In this document: positions 8,278 to 17,504 of the stretch, piece by piece
Position numbering within the stretch: position 1 is the first letter of the stretch
How the letters are laid out: each line of letters begins with the position of its first letter
NCBI RefSeq assembly: GCF_001544575.2
Contig: NZ_FCNY02000018.1
Coordinates: 62,001-126,000, forward strand
Reading direction: 5' to 3'
DNA: 64,000 nt
Origin: Caballeronia cordobensis
GTDB taxonomy: Bacteria; Pseudomonadota; Gammaproteobacteria; Burkholderiales; Burkholderiaceae
Position numbers and translations under genes: made by a program
Notes under the pieces: generated by a model
Told to the model about the DNA's origin: nothing
Databases searched by the model: none
Seen by the model: the letters and a program-made list of their open reading frames with translations, nothing else

Positions 8278-10367
8278 TGGCGAGCGAGCGCCGCGCCACC
8301 GTCGTCGTCACGCGTCCGGGCGGACAGTCGTCCGCGCTGCTCGCGCTCCTCACGAGCGCCGGATTCGAGACGCTGGAATTCCCGCTCATCGACATTGCCC
8401 CCATCGCGGACGACGCGCCGTTGCGCGCCGCGCTCGACGAGCTGTATCTGCCGCCGGACGCGTCCGGGCGTTATGCGCTCGTCGTGTTCGTGTCGCCGAA
8501 TGCGATCGATCATGCGTTCGGGCGGCTCGGCGCGCCGTGGCCCGCGGATCTGCCGGTCGCGGTCGTCGGTCCCGGCTCGGTCGCGGCGCTCGCGCGGCAG
8601 GGCGTGACAGCGCCGTCGCATCGCGTGATCAGCCCATCGGCGGAAGACGCCGATCCGCGTTTCGATTCCGAAGCGCTCTATACGGCCATCGAAGCGCATT
8701 TCGGCACGAACGGTCTGGAAGGCAAACGCGTGCTGATCGTGCGCGGCGACGGCGGCCGCGAATGGCTCGCCGAGCGCCTCGCGGAAGCCGGCGCGAAGGT
8801 CGAGAAGGCGAGCGCGTACCGGCGCGTGCTGCCCGAACCGTCCATGCAGAAGTGGGAGCGCATCCACGAACTGCTCGCCGGGCAGCCGCACGCATGGCTG
8901 CTGACGAGTTCCGAAGGCGTGCGCAATCTCGCGGAACTCGCGCACGAGCATCTCACCGCCGACGAAATCGCGCGCCTGAAACGCGCGCCGCTCGTGTGCC
9001 CGCATCCGCGCATCGCCGAAGCCGCGCGGGGAGCGGGTTTTGATAGGATTACGGTGTCCGGCGCGGGCGACGAACGCATCGCACATTCGCTGGAAGCGCT
9101 GTTCCCGGCCGTAGAAACGCAACGCGAAGCGGAGGCCCACGCACGAGCGAGCGCATCGAGCTCGGTTCATTCCCCATCCGCGCCGGCGCACGCCAATCCG
9201 GCCACCGCGCCGGCTCACTCAACGGCCTATGAAACGGCTCAATCACGCATGACTGATTCGAACGATTCCAAGAAAGCTTCACCTCAGCCGAACGTGACAC
9301 CGCCCCTGCCGCCGAACACGCCTTTCACGCCTTTCGAGCAGCAGAAGCATCGCGGCGGCGCGGGCATCGTGTTGTTGTGGCTCGTGGTCGTCATTCTGGC
9401 GGTGGCGGCGGGCGCGGGCGCCTTCGTGCTGAACCGCAAGTTCGATCGCGCCGACACGCAATTGTCGCAACGTCTCGCCCAGGCCGACGAACAGAACGCC
9501 GATCTGCGCGCGAAAGCCGATCAGGCCGCGAGCGCGACCACCACGCTCAACACGCAGATCATCCAGCTGCAAGGCAAGCTTGCGGACGCCGAAGCGCACA
9601 GCCAGGCGCTGCAGCAGCAATATCAGGATCTCGCGAGCAATCGCGACGACTGGACGGTCGCCGAAGTCGAGCAGATTCTGTCGAGCGCGAGCCAGCAGTT
9701 GCAACTGACCGGCAACGTTCAGCTCGCGCTCTTCGCGCTGCAAAGCGCCGACGAGCGCCTCGCTTCGACCACCGGCCCGCAAGTCGTGGCGATCCGCAAG
9801 GCGATCGCGGCGGACATCGACAAGCTGAAATCCGCGCCCACGACCGACCTCACCGGCCTCGCGATCAAGCTCGACACGGCCATCGACCAGATCGGCCAGT
9901 TGCCGCTGTCCGGCGAAGCGCCGATCGAGCGCGCGCGGGCGCAGGCCGCCGAGCCGGCCGATAGCGCGTCGATCGCGGCGGCGACCGGCGAGCCGCGCTG
10001 GAAGGTGCTGTGGCGTCAGATCACGGGCGGCATCGGCCAGCAACTGTCGAGCCTCGTGTCCGTGCGGCGCATCGACAACGCCGACGCCATGCTCACATCG
10101 CCCGATCAGGGGTATTTCGTGCGCGAGAACGTGAAGCTGCGACTGTTGTCCGCGCGTCTGTCGCTGCTTTCGCGCAGCGAGCCGACGCTCAAGTCGGACC
10201 TGCGCGCCGCCGACGCCGCGCTTGCGCGCTACTTCGATGCATCGTCGAAAAAGGTTCAGGCCGTGCGCGATCTCGTGAAGCAGGTCGATCAGGCGTCGCT
10301 CGCCGTCGCCGTGCCGAATCTGAACGCGAGCCTTGCCGCCGTCCATCAGTTCAAGCGAGGCGGATGA
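8277..10367 (+). CDS. hemDX: Fused uroporphyrinogen-III synthase (HemD) and membrane protein HemX
   Basis: One 696-aa frame carries two proteins that are separate in enterobacteria. Residues 1 to about 265 are HemD (VVVTRPGGQSSAL at the start, VFVSPNAIDHAF, LIVRGDGGREWLAERL), which closes and inverts the D ring of hydroxymethylbilane. A Ser/Ala/Pro linker follows. The HemX part has one membrane helix (about 362-384), a coiled-coil stretch rich in Gln/Ala and the HemX domain ending near residue 696. HemX's role is not settled. An internal ATG at codon 325 could give free HemX. The frame overlaps hemC by 1 nt and hemY by 4 nt. This fusion is known in Burkholderia. Confidence 0.93.
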   Translation: MASERRATVVVTRPGGQSSALLALLTSAGFETLEFPLIDIAPIADDAPLRAALDELYLPPDASGRYALVVFVSPNAIDHAFGRLGAPWPADLPVAVVGPGSVAALARQGVTAPSHRVISPSAEDADPRFDSEALYTAIEAHFGTNGLEGKRVLIVRGDGGREWLAERLAEAGAKVEKASAYRRVLPEPSMQKWERIHELLAGQPHAWLLTSSEGVRNLAELAHEHLTADEIARLKRAPLVCPHPRIAEAARGAGFDRITVSGAGDERIAHSLEALFPAVETQREAEAHARASASSSVHSPSAPAHANPATAPAHSTAYETAQSRMTDSNDSKKASPQPNVTPPLPPNTPFTPFEQQKHRGGAGIVLLWLVVVILAVAAGAGAFVLNRKFDRADTQLSQRLAQADEQNADLRAKADQAASATTTLNTQIIQLQGKLADAEAHSQALQQQYQDLASNRDDWTVAEVEQILSSASQQLQLTGNVQLALFALQSADERLASTTGPQVVAIRKAIAADIDKLKSAPTTDLTGLAIKLDTAIDQIGQLPLSGEAPIERARAQAAEPADSASIAAATGEPRWKVLWRQITGGIGQQLSSLVSVRRIDNADAMLTSPDQGYFVRENVKLRLLSARLSLLSRSEPTLKSDLRAADAALARYFDASSKKVQAVRDLVKQVDQASLAVAVPNLNASLAAVHQFKRGG

Positions 10368-11569
10368 TGACGATTCGAGGACTCATCTGGCTCGCGCTGC
10401 TGTTCGCCTTCGCGGTGATCATCGCGACCGTCGGCGGCTTCAACGGCGGGCAAATCCTGCTCGTGATGCCGCCGTATCGCGTGGACGTGTCGCTCAACCT
10501 GTTCGTCGTGGCGCTCGTCGTGCTGTTCATCGTGCTCTACGGGATCATCCGCGCGGTGCGCGGCGTATGGAAAATGCCGGCGCGCGTGGCCGCGTACCGC
10601 GCGCGCAGCAAGCTCGCGAAGGCGAATGCCTCCTTGCGCGATGCGATCGGGCATCTGTATGCCGGACGCTTCTCGAAGGCGGAAAAGGCCGCGCGCGACG
10701 CGCTTTCCGCCGAATCCAACAAGGGCGCGGCCGGGCTCATCGGCGCGAACGCGGCGCATCGTCTGCACGAGTACGCGCGCCGCGACGAATGGCTCGCGCA
10801 GGTTGCCGGCACGGACTGGCAGGACGCGCGCCTGATGGCCACCGCCGACATGCGCGCCGATGGCCGCGACGCCGACGGCGCGCTCGTCGCGCTCACCGAG
10901 ATGCAGGCGCAGGGCGGCCGGCGCATCCATGCGCAGCAGATCGCGCTGCGCGCCCAGCAGCAGTTGAAGAACTGGGGCGAGGTGCTGAAGCTCGTGCGCA
11001 TGCTGGAAAAGCGCGAGGCGCTGCATCCGGCGGTCGCGGTGCGGCTGCGTCAGGTGGCGGCGGAAAACCTGCTGCGCGACCGGCGCCACAATCCCGACGC
11101 GCTGCTCGAACTGTGGCAGTCGCTGTCGGCGACCGAGCGCCAGTCGCCGCGTCTCGCCGACCTCGCCGCCGAACTGCTGATCGCGCTCGACCGGCGCGCG
11201 GAGGCGAGGAAGATCGTCGAGGATGCGCTCGCGCATAACTGGGACGCGCGGCTGCTGCGGCGCTACCCGGACTGCGTCGTCGGCGGCGATGCCTTCCCGC
11301 TGATCCAGCGCGCCGAGGCCTGGCAGAAGGAGCGCTCCGAAGACGCCGATCTGCTCTTCACGCTCGGGCGGCTGTGCCTGCATCAGCAGTTGTGGGGCAA
11401 GGCGCAGGCGTTCCTCGAATCGGCGCTCAAGCTCGCCGATACCGAGCACAACGAACCGCTCAAGATCCGCACGCATCGCGCGCTCGCCCGTCTGCACGAG
11501 CAGCTCGGCGACGCGCAGAAGGCGGCGGAGCATTACCGCGCGAGCGCGCTGGCAATGAATATCGTCTGA
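10364..11569 (+). CDS. hemY: HemY-like inner-membrane protein with TPR repeats
   Basis: The protein (401 aa) begins with two hydrophobic helices (IWLALLFAFAVIIATVGGF and LNLFVVALVVLFIVLYGII). A large domain rich in TPR-like helix pairs follows (YAGRFSKAEKAARDAL, TLGRLCLHQQLWGKAQAFLESAL). This matches the proteobacterial HemY family, an inner-membrane protein always found at the end of the hemCDX operon; its biochemical role is uncertain, and it is not the oxidase of the same name in Gram-positives. Two ATGs are possible (10364, 10367); both overlap the hemDX stop, so translation is coupled. A strong terminator follows. Confidence 0.93.
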   Translation: MMTIRGLIWLALLFAFAVIIATVGGFNGGQILLVMPPYRVDVSLNLFVVALVVLFIVLYGIIRAVRGVWKMPARVAAYRARSKLAKANASLRDAIGHLYAGRFSKAEKAARDALSAESNKGAAGLIGANAAHRLHEYARRDEWLAQVAGTDWQDARLMATADMRADGRDADGALVALTEMQAQGGRRIHAQQIALRAQQQLKNWGEVLKLVRMLEKREALHPAVAVRLRQVAAENLLRDRRHNPDALLELWQSLSATERQSPRLADLAAELLIALDRRAEARKIVEDALAHNWDARLLRRYPDCVVGGDAFPLIQRAEAWQKERSEDADLLFTLGRLCLHQQLWGKAQAFLESALKLADTEHNEPLKIRTHRALARLHEQLGDAQKAAEHYRASALAMNIV

Positions 11570-11598
11570 TAACAACCAACATCGGTCGCTCGAAAAAC

Positions 11599-11636
11599 GA
11601 GCCGCATGACGAACGGTCATGCGGCTCTTTCTTTTT
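11599..11636 (+). terminator. Rho-independent terminator of the hemCDXY operon
   Basis: A 12-bp perfect stem (11599-11610 with 11616-11627, arm GAGCCGCATGAC) with a 5-nt loop is followed by TTTCTTTTT. It lies 30 nt after the hemY stop. Confidence 0.92.
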
Positions 11637-11771
11637 CGACTTGGGGTTTTCCGCTGTCTGTACGCCAGCGCACGGCTATCGATCTGGCCGCATGGTCTAG
11701 TTCCACACCAACAATTTGAATGATGGCTTGCGCGCATTCGATGCGACGCTGCCCATCACACAGGAGGCGAC

Positions 11772-13349
11772 GTGAAACGACGACTTCATAGGTTCATCGG
11801 ACTCGCGCTGGCTGTGTTTCTGTCGTGGCCCGATACATCGCACTATTTCGCGCAGGGCGTCATCACCAATGCACCGTGGACCGGCACCTGGGCGGCCTCG
11901 ACCGACATCACGGGCGATCCCGGCTTCAACAACCAGACGATTCGTCACATCGTGCATACGAGCATCGGCGGCACGGCGGCGCGGATGACGTTTTCCAATG
12001 TCTTCGGCACGCAGCCGGTCACGCTCGGCGACGTGCATATCGCACGCCGTGCGAGCGGCCCGCGCACGGTGCCGGGCACGGACAAGCCGGTGACGTTCAA
12101 GGGTCAGCCGTATGTGACGATCCCGGTGGGCGGCACGGTGCAAAGCGATGCGGTCGCGTTCGAAGTGCTGCCGCTCGACGACCTCGCCATCAGCTTCCAT
12201 GTGCCGTCGAAGACGCCGCCGCGCTCGACGGGCCACATGCAGGGCTTGCAGGACAACTACATCGCGCCCGGCGACGTCAGCGCGGACACGGAGTTCGCAG
12301 CGGGCGTCGTGAACGCGGCGGGCGAGCAGTCGTACTACTTTCTGACCGGCCTCGACGTGATGAACGCCGCCGCGACGGGCGCGATCGCGACGTTCGGCGC
12401 ATCGATCACGGATGGCTTCTCGTCCACGCCCAACACGAACGGCCGCTGGCCGAACCGGCTCGCGGAACGGCTCATCCGCGCGGGCATGAACGTGGGCGTG
12501 CTGAATCAGGGCATCAGCGGAAACGAGCTTTTCGCGGACGGCAACGGCCAGGCCGGCCTGACGCGCTTCGGCCGCGACGTCATCGGGCAGACGAACGTGA
12601 AGTGGGTGATCATTTCCGACGATGCGGTGAACAACCTCGTCAACGGCAATCCGCAGAGTGCGCAGCGGATCATGGACGCCTATCAGCAGCTCGTGTCGCA
12701 GGCGAACCAGGCGAAAGTGATGGCGATCTGCTCGACGCTCACGCCGTTTCAAGGCCTGGACGAGTGGACGCCGGACATCGAGACAACACGCCAGACGGTG
12801 AATGCGTTCCTGCGCGACAAGAATGCCAGCGGGTGCGATGCCGTGCTGGACCAGGCGGCGGCGCTGGGCGATCCGGCGGGCAGCGCGACGTCCACCGCGT
12901 TCGCGCGTGCCTACAACAGCGGCGACAACCTGCATCCGAACGACGCGGGCATGCAGGCGATCGCCGATGCGGTCGATCTGTCCTGGTTCGCCTCGCTGCC
13001 GCTGATCAGCTCGGCAAGCGCGTGCGGCCGCCTCTCGATGGGAGAGGGCATCGCGATGGGCGGATCGCTGCCGGCATGCAGCGGAAATGTGCGGCTGAAC
13101 CTGCAGGGGGACGGCTTTCTCGTCGCCGTGCTCAACGGTTCGACGATCTGGTCATCGAAGGTGAGCGGCGCGCCTGGCGTGCGCTTGCGCATGCAGGAAG
13201 ACGGCAATCTGGTGATGTACGACAGCAGCGGCGCGGTGGTCTGGCAGACGCGCACGAACGTTCCCGGCTCGTACGCGCTGATCCAGAAAGACGGTCATCT
13301 CGTGATCTATTCGCCGCAGGGCACGGCGCTGTGGTCGAGCGCGGGATGA
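11772..13349 (+). CDS. Secreted SGNH/GDSL-type hydrolase with C-terminal bulb-lectin domain
   Basis: The 525-aa protein starts at GTG 11772 behind AGGAGG. Residues 1-28 look like a signal peptide. The SGNH serine is in FGASITDGF (Ser211, in place of the usual GDS), the block II Gly in NQGISGNELF, and the catalytic Asp/His pair in DNLHPND (385-391). Block III is atypical (IISDDAVNN instead of GxND). Residues about 415-525 form a bulb-type mannose-binding lectin domain with three repeats; one is MQEDGNLVMYD and another IQKDGHLVIYS. It is probably an exported carbohydrate-bound esterase or lipase, with unknown substrate. It stands alone, with a terminator upstream. Confidence 0.87.
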   Translation: MKRRLHRFIGLALAVFLSWPDTSHYFAQGVITNAPWTGTWAASTDITGDPGFNNQTIRHIVHTSIGGTAARMTFSNVFGTQPVTLGDVHIARRASGPRTVPGTDKPVTFKGQPYVTIPVGGTVQSDAVAFEVLPLDDLAISFHVPSKTPPRSTGHMQGLQDNYIAPGDVSADTEFAAGVVNAAGEQSYYFLTGLDVMNAAATGAIATFGASITDGFSSTPNTNGRWPNRLAERLIRAGMNVGVLNQGISGNELFADGNGQAGLTRFGRDVIGQTNVKWVIISDDAVNNLVNGNPQSAQRIMDAYQQLVSQANQAKVMAICSTLTPFQGLDEWTPDIETTRQTVNAFLRDKNASGCDAVLDQAAALGDPAGSATSTAFARAYNSGDNLHPNDAGMQAIADAVDLSWFASLPLISSASACGRLSMGEGIAMGGSLPACSGNVRLNLQGDGFLVAVLNGSTIWSSKVSGAPGVRLRMQEDGNLVMYDSSGAVVWQTRTNVPGSYALIQKDGHLVIYSPQGTALWSSAG

Positions 13350-13368
13350 CGCACGGCCCGAGAAAAGA

Positions 13369-13692
13369 TCAGTACGTGGGAACCGACGGATCGACCTGAC
13401 GCGACCACGCGTCGATGCCGCCGTACAGGTTGAACGTCTTCGTAAAGCCGCGCGATTCCAGGAACATCGCGACCTGGGCGCTGCGCGCGCCGTGATGGCA
13501 GATGCAGACGATCTGTGCTTCGTCGTCCAACTCCTCGCTGCGCGCGGGGATGTCGCGCATCGGGATCGACACGATGTTCGCCATCTGCGCCGTCTGGATT
13601 TCCCAGGGCTCGCGCACGTCGAGCAGAACGGGGGCGGGGCGCGAGGCATCCGCGAGCCACGCGGCGAGTTCGGGTGCGGTCAGGTTTTGCAT
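13369..13692 (-). CDS. Rhodanese-like domain protein (sulfurtransferase)
   Basis: This 107-aa single-domain rhodanese has the N-terminal motif VLLDVREPWE, the catalytic loop CHHGARSAQV with the persulfide-forming cysteine, and the C-terminal FNLYGGIDAWS. It would move a sulfane sulfur between donor and acceptor thiols in the cytosol. The start MQNLTAPELAAWL is the only sensible one. It lies 53 nt downstream of pcm on the same strand, so the two are probably co-transcribed, as is common in Burkholderia. Confidence 0.92.
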   Translation of the reverse strand: MQNLTAPELAAWLADASRPAPVLLDVREPWEIQTAQMANIVSIPMRDIPARSEELDDEAQIVCICHHGARSAQVAMFLESRGFTKTFNLYGGIDAWSRQVDPSVPTY

Positions 13693-13745
13693 GGAGATTC
13701 CGGCAGGACGCGCGGTGCCGGCCGGGCCGGCGCCGCGCTTTCGGC

Positions 13746-14399
13746 TTAGAACTTGAAGAGCGACGGATGCACCGCGTTCTTCAGCGGCGCGACGAGCGTT
13801 TCGAAGACATCGGACACGCGGAACTGCTTTTCGTCCACGCGCGTGATGATTTGCGCCTTCATGACCGGCGCGGCCCCGACGAACGCGGCGATGCGCCCGC
13901 CGATTTTCAGCTGCTCCAGAAATTCCTGCGGAATGACGGGCAGCCCGCCCGATACGCAGATCACGTCGTAAGGCGCGCCCTGATTCCAGCCAAGCGCGCC
14001 GTCGCCGGTGATCACTTCCACGTTCGTCACGCCGTTGGCCGCGAGGTTCTGCTTCGCGAAATCGGCGAGTTCGGGGGCGATTTCGACCGTCGTCACGCTG
14101 CGGCCGCGATGCGCGAGCAGCGCCGCCATGTAGCCGGAACCCGTGCCGATTTCCAGCACCGTTTCGCCCTTGTGAATCGCGAGCTCCTGCAGGATGCGCG
14201 CTTCGATCTTGGGCGCGAGCATGCGCTCGCCGCCGGGCAGCGGAATTTCGAGGTCCGCGAAAGCGATGTTGCGGTACGCGGCGGGAACGAAGTTCTCGCG
14301 CTTGACGATCGCGAGCAGGTTCAGCACGTCCTGGTCCAGCACTTCCCACGGACGAATCTGTTGCTCGATCATGTTGAAACGCGCTTGCTCGATGTTCAT
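13746..14399 (-). CDS. pcm: Protein-L-isoaspartate O-methyltransferase family protein
   Basis: The protein (217 aa) uses SAM to methylate isoaspartyl residues and so starts their repair, at least in authentic Pcm. It shows the family motif VLEIGTGSGYMAALLA (SAM-binding motif I), NMIEQQIRPWEV near the start and VICVSGGLPVIPQEFLEQL. Authentic Pcm usually has GRVG/TDGG in the latter region, so substrate specificity should be treated as presumptive. ATG 14399 (MNIEQARFN) is taken as start; an upstream ATG would add a poorly conserved 26-residue leader. It is followed by the rhodanese gene. Confidence 0.85.
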   Translation of the reverse strand: MNIEQARFNMIEQQIRPWEVLDQDVLNLLAIVKRENFVPAAYRNIAFADLEIPLPGGERMLAPKIEARILQELAIHKGETVLEIGTGSGYMAALLAHRGRSVTTVEIAPELADFAKQNLAANGVTNVEVITGDGALGWNQGAPYDVICVSGGLPVIPQEFLEQLKIGGRIAAFVGAAPVMKAQIITRVDEKQFRVSDVFETLVAPLKNAVHPSLFKF

Positions 14400-14528
14400 G
14401 TTCTGTGTGCGTGATGACGACCGGAGCGGTTGCATCGCGGCCGGATGCGGGGCTTGAAAACTCCGCGATTGTAGCAAAAGGACGGGTTTTCCCGCCCGTT
14501 TCGCGCGAGCGCCGTCTGTCGCGGGCCG

Positions 14529-15149
14529 CTAGTGCGGCAGACGGATATCGAACTTGTAGGTGACGAGACGCGCAAGCAGGATGAACGCCGTCGACGCGAG
14601 CACGTTGTAGATCGTGTCGACGTCGAGCCGTTCGAGCCCGAGATAGATCCAGCAGCCGGCGAACGCGCAGACCGCGTAGGGGCGCGAGTCGCGCAGGATC
14701 AGCGGTACTTCGTTGCAGAGCACGTCGCGCAGAACGCCGCCGAACACGCCGGTGATGACACCCATCATCGTCGCGGTGAAGGCGGGCATTTGCGCGTCGA
14801 GCGCGATCGACGTGCCCGACACGCTGAAGAGACCGAGCCCGACCGCATCGGTGACGAGGAGCGCGCGCTGATCGAACAGACGCGAGGTCACACGCAGGAA
14901 GAATGGCGCGAAAATCGCCATCGCGAAAATGAAGAGCACGTAATCCTGGTGCTCGACCCAGTAGAACGGGCGGCGCGAGAGCAGCACGTCGCGCACCGTG
15001 CCGCCGCCGAACGCGGTGACGAGCGCGACGAGAAACGCGCCGACCGCGTCGAGCCGGCGCTTGCGCGCCTCGATGAGCCCGGAGAAGGCGTACGCGAAAA
15101 TCGCGAGCGCCTCCATGACCGCAATGGCGAGGCTGAGTCTAGGATGCAC
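14529..15149 (-). CDS. TRIC-type cation channel family protein (UPF0126)
   Basis: The 206-aa protein has about seven hydrophobic helices and two internally repeated halves. Each half has a glycine-rich motif: TAFGGGTVRDVLLSRRPFYW in the first and GVFGGVLRDVLCNEVPLIL in the second. This is the bacterial YadS/UPF0126 family, homologous to TRIC trimeric intracellular cation channels. It would sit in the inner membrane and conduct K+ or other monovalent cations; its physiological role is unclear. Its start overlaps the end of the Smr gene by 11 nt on the same strand, indicating co-transcription. Confidence 0.92.
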   Translation of the reverse strand: MHPRLSLAIAVMEALAIFAYAFSGLIEARKRRLDAVGAFLVALVTAFGGGTVRDVLLSRRPFYWVEHQDYVLFIFAMAIFAPFFLRVTSRLFDQRALLVTDAVGLGLFSVSGTSIALDAQMPAFTATMMGVITGVFGGVLRDVLCNEVPLILRDSRPYAVCAFAGCWIYLGLERLDVDTIYNVLASTAFILLARLVTYKFDIRLPH

Positions 15150-15969
15150 TGTCCGGCCCCGGATGCGGGTTCTTGCCGAGGCGCTGCCCTTGCGTTTTGT
15201 CCTGCGGATGGTTGTGATGCCGCGGCGCGCCGCCCGGCTGCAGCAGCACGAGCACCGCGCCCGCGCCGCCGTCGTGCGGCCGCGCCTGACAGAACGCGAT
15301 CACTTCCGACTTCTGCACGAGCCACGCGCGCACCTTGCCCTTGAGCACCGGTGCCTTGCCGATGGAGCCGAGACCTTTGCCGTGAATCACGCGCAGGCAT
15401 CGCAGTCCGCGCTTCACGGCTTCGCGGATGAATTCGGCGAGCGCCTCGCGCGCTTCCTCGCGCCGCATGCCGTGCAGATCGAGTTGCGCCTGCACGATCC
15501 ACGCGCCGCGCCGCAGCTTCTTTACGACTTCCTGACTGATGCCGGGACGGTAGTAGGACAGCGTTTCATCGATATCGAGCAGGCTTTCCGGGTCGTATTC
15601 GTCGGAGAGCGCTTCCTGCAGCACGGCTTCCTCGTCGCGGCGGCTTTGCAGCGGCTCGGGCGGCGGCGGCACGCGTGTGATGGTCGTGCGCGGCGGCGTC
15701 TTGAGCCGCTCGACTTCGCCGATCGCGCGACGGAACTCGTCGGCATCCGCGACGGCTTCGCGCTCGGCGCGCACCGCCGCGACGCGCTGCACTTCACGCT
15801 TCTCGGCGCTGTCCTTCAGCGCGCGCTTCAGCGACGACAGGCCCGCGAGCCCCTCGCGCCGGACGGCCGCGGCGACGTCGGCCGGCTTGCTCGGCGCAGG
15901 CTCGACGGGCCGCGGCGCGGGCTTCTGCCGGGCTTTCGGTTCGTTCGGATGGGGGAGGTTCTTCGGCAT
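15139..15969 (-). CDS. Smr-domain DNA/RNA endonuclease-like protein
   Basis: The protein (276 aa) has a charged, Pro/Ala-rich N-terminal half and a C-terminal Smr domain with both signature motifs: LDLHGMRREEAREAL and RVIHGKGLGS. A conserved KVRAWLVQKSEVIAF ending follows. Smr domains nick DNA or cleave RNA; this stand-alone arrangement matches the YdaL/SmrA type, whose cellular role is not fixed. I chose ATG 15969 (MPKNLPHPNEPKARQ), because the longer frame upstream is Arg/Ala-rich shadow sequence. It overlaps the TRIC gene downstream and follows trxB (which reads the same way) after 174 nt. Confidence 0.87.
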   Translation of the reverse strand: MPKNLPHPNEPKARQKPAPRPVEPAPSKPADVAAAVRREGLAGLSSLKRALKDSAEKREVQRVAAVRAEREAVADADEFRRAIGEVERLKTPPRTTITRVPPPPEPLQSRRDEEAVLQEALSDEYDPESLLDIDETLSYYRPGISQEVVKKLRRGAWIVQAQLDLHGMRREEAREALAEFIREAVKRGLRCLRVIHGKGLGSIGKAPVLKGKVRAWLVQKSEVIAFCQARPHDGGAGAVLVLLQPGGAPRHHNHPQDKTQGQRLGKNPHPGPDSAS

Positions 15970-16143
15970 CGTTCGGCCAGCGGAAATCGTCGAAAATCGG
16001 GCTCGGACCGCGGCGCACGCGCGCCGAAACAAAAACGGGCCGGCGGCGCGAACCGTGGCCCGTTGCTGACCAGCGTGCGTCACGCGAGACGGCTGGCATT
16101 CATTTTACCGGCTCGCCGCGCGCCGTTCGCGTCGAAGGGTCGA

Positions 16144-17139
16144 TCAGCGATCCGCTTCGTGGCTCATCGAATGCGGCGTCGGCGTCTCGTTGATGGTCTC
16201 AAGATAGCGCTGCGCGTCGAGCGCGGCCATGCAGCCCGTGCCCGCGCTCGTGATCGCCTGGCGATAGACGTGATCCTGCACGTCGCCTGCCGCGAACACG
16301 CCCGCGAGGCTCGTCGCGGTGGCGTCGCCGCTCGTGCCGCCCTTCGTGATGATGTAGCCGCCCTTCATTTCGAGCTGGCCGGCGAAGAGATCGGTGTTCG
16401 GCTTGTGGCCGATCGCGACGAACACGCCCTGCAGCGCGAGATCGGTGGTCTGGCCGCTTTGCGTGTCCTTGATGCGCAGGCCGGTGACGCCGGAGTCGTC
16501 GCCGAGGACTTCGTCGAGCACGTGATTCCATTTGATATCGACGACGCCTTCCTTCTCTTTCGCGAGCAGCCGGTCGATCAGGATCGGCTCGGCGCGGAAC
16601 TTGTCGCGGCGATGCACGACCGTGACCTTCTTCGCGATGCCCGCAAGATAGATCGCTTCCTCGACGGCCGTGTTGCCGCCGCCGATCACCGCGACTTCGC
16701 CGTTGCGATAGAAGAAGCCGTCGCAGGTCGCGCAGGCGGACACGCCCTTGCCCATGAACGCTTCTTCCGACGGCATGCCGAGATACTGCGCCGACGCGCC
16801 CGTGGCGATGATGAGCGAATCGCAGGTGTACTCGCCCGAGTCGCCGATGAGGCGCATCGGACGCTCGTTGAGCTTCGCGGTATGAATGTGATCGAACACG
16901 ATGTCGGTGTTGAACGCGCGCGCGTGCTCTTCGAGACGCTGCATCAGTTCGGGACCCTGGACGCCCGAGGGATCGCCCGGCCAGTTCTCGACGTCGGTCG
17001 TGGTCATCAGCTGGCCGCCTTGCGCGAGGCCCGTGATGAGCAGCGGCGACAGGTTCGCGCGCGCGGCGTAGACAGCGGCGGAGTAGCCGGCGGGGCCGGA
17101 ACCGAGAATCAGCACTTTGGCGTGTTTGGGCGAAGACAT
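16144..17139 (-). CDS. trxB: Thioredoxin-disulfide reductase
   Basis: This 331-aa flavoenzyme passes electrons from NADPH through FAD to thioredoxin. It has the FAD-binding GSGPAGYSAAVYAARA near the N-terminus, the redox-active pair in the sequence ACATCDG, the NADPH-binding VIGGGNTAVEEAIYLAG and the second FAD motif GVFAAGDVQDHVYRQAITSAG. The length and order are those of bacterial TrxB. It is divergent from ftsK. Confidence 0.97.
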   Translation of the reverse strand: MSSPKHAKVLILGSGPAGYSAAVYAARANLSPLLITGLAQGGQLMTTTDVENWPGDPSGVQGPELMQRLEEHARAFNTDIVFDHIHTAKLNERPMRLIGDSGEYTCDSLIIATGASAQYLGMPSEEAFMGKGVSACATCDGFFYRNGEVAVIGGGNTAVEEAIYLAGIAKKVTVVHRRDKFRAEPILIDRLLAKEKEGVVDIKWNHVLDEVLGDDSGVTGLRIKDTQSGQTTDLALQGVFVAIGHKPNTDLFAGQLEMKGGYIITKGGTSGDATATSLAGVFAAGDVQDHVYRQAITSAGTGCMAALDAQRYLETINETPTPHSMSHEADR

Positions 17140-17504
17140 GATGATGGTCCGTTATCGATGGTCAGTCTGGAAGCCTGTCTGGCGTCTGCGATGCAGCAAT
17201 AGCGACGCCAGCGGTGACGGCAAAAGGCGCGTCGAGGCTTCCGCTGAACCGTATTTAGGTGCAAAAGGGGCATTATAAAGGCCGCCGGAAAAGCCTTCCG
17301 AGTGAACCTTTCAATCGGATTGATAGGCGAAATGCGTGGATCAGCGCGGATTCGCGCAGATGACGCAGCCGTGACGAGTGTTACAGGTTGCAAGAAGCCG
17401 CCCGTTTTTGCGCCTTTCACCGCAATGCAGCGTTTACAATAGGCCACCGTTCCATGCGGCCCCGCGCAACAGGCGAGAGGCCGCAAGAAAGCGACACCGA
17501 ATCA
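17140..17504. other. Divergent intergenic region between trxB and ftsK
   Basis: This 365-bp region has no gene I can support. It is less GC-rich than its surroundings near 17260-17340 and must hold the promoters for trxB and ftsK. A TACAAT hexamer at 17435-17440, 65 bp before the ftsK start, is a possible -10 box, but I see no good -35 partner. Confidence 0.5.
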
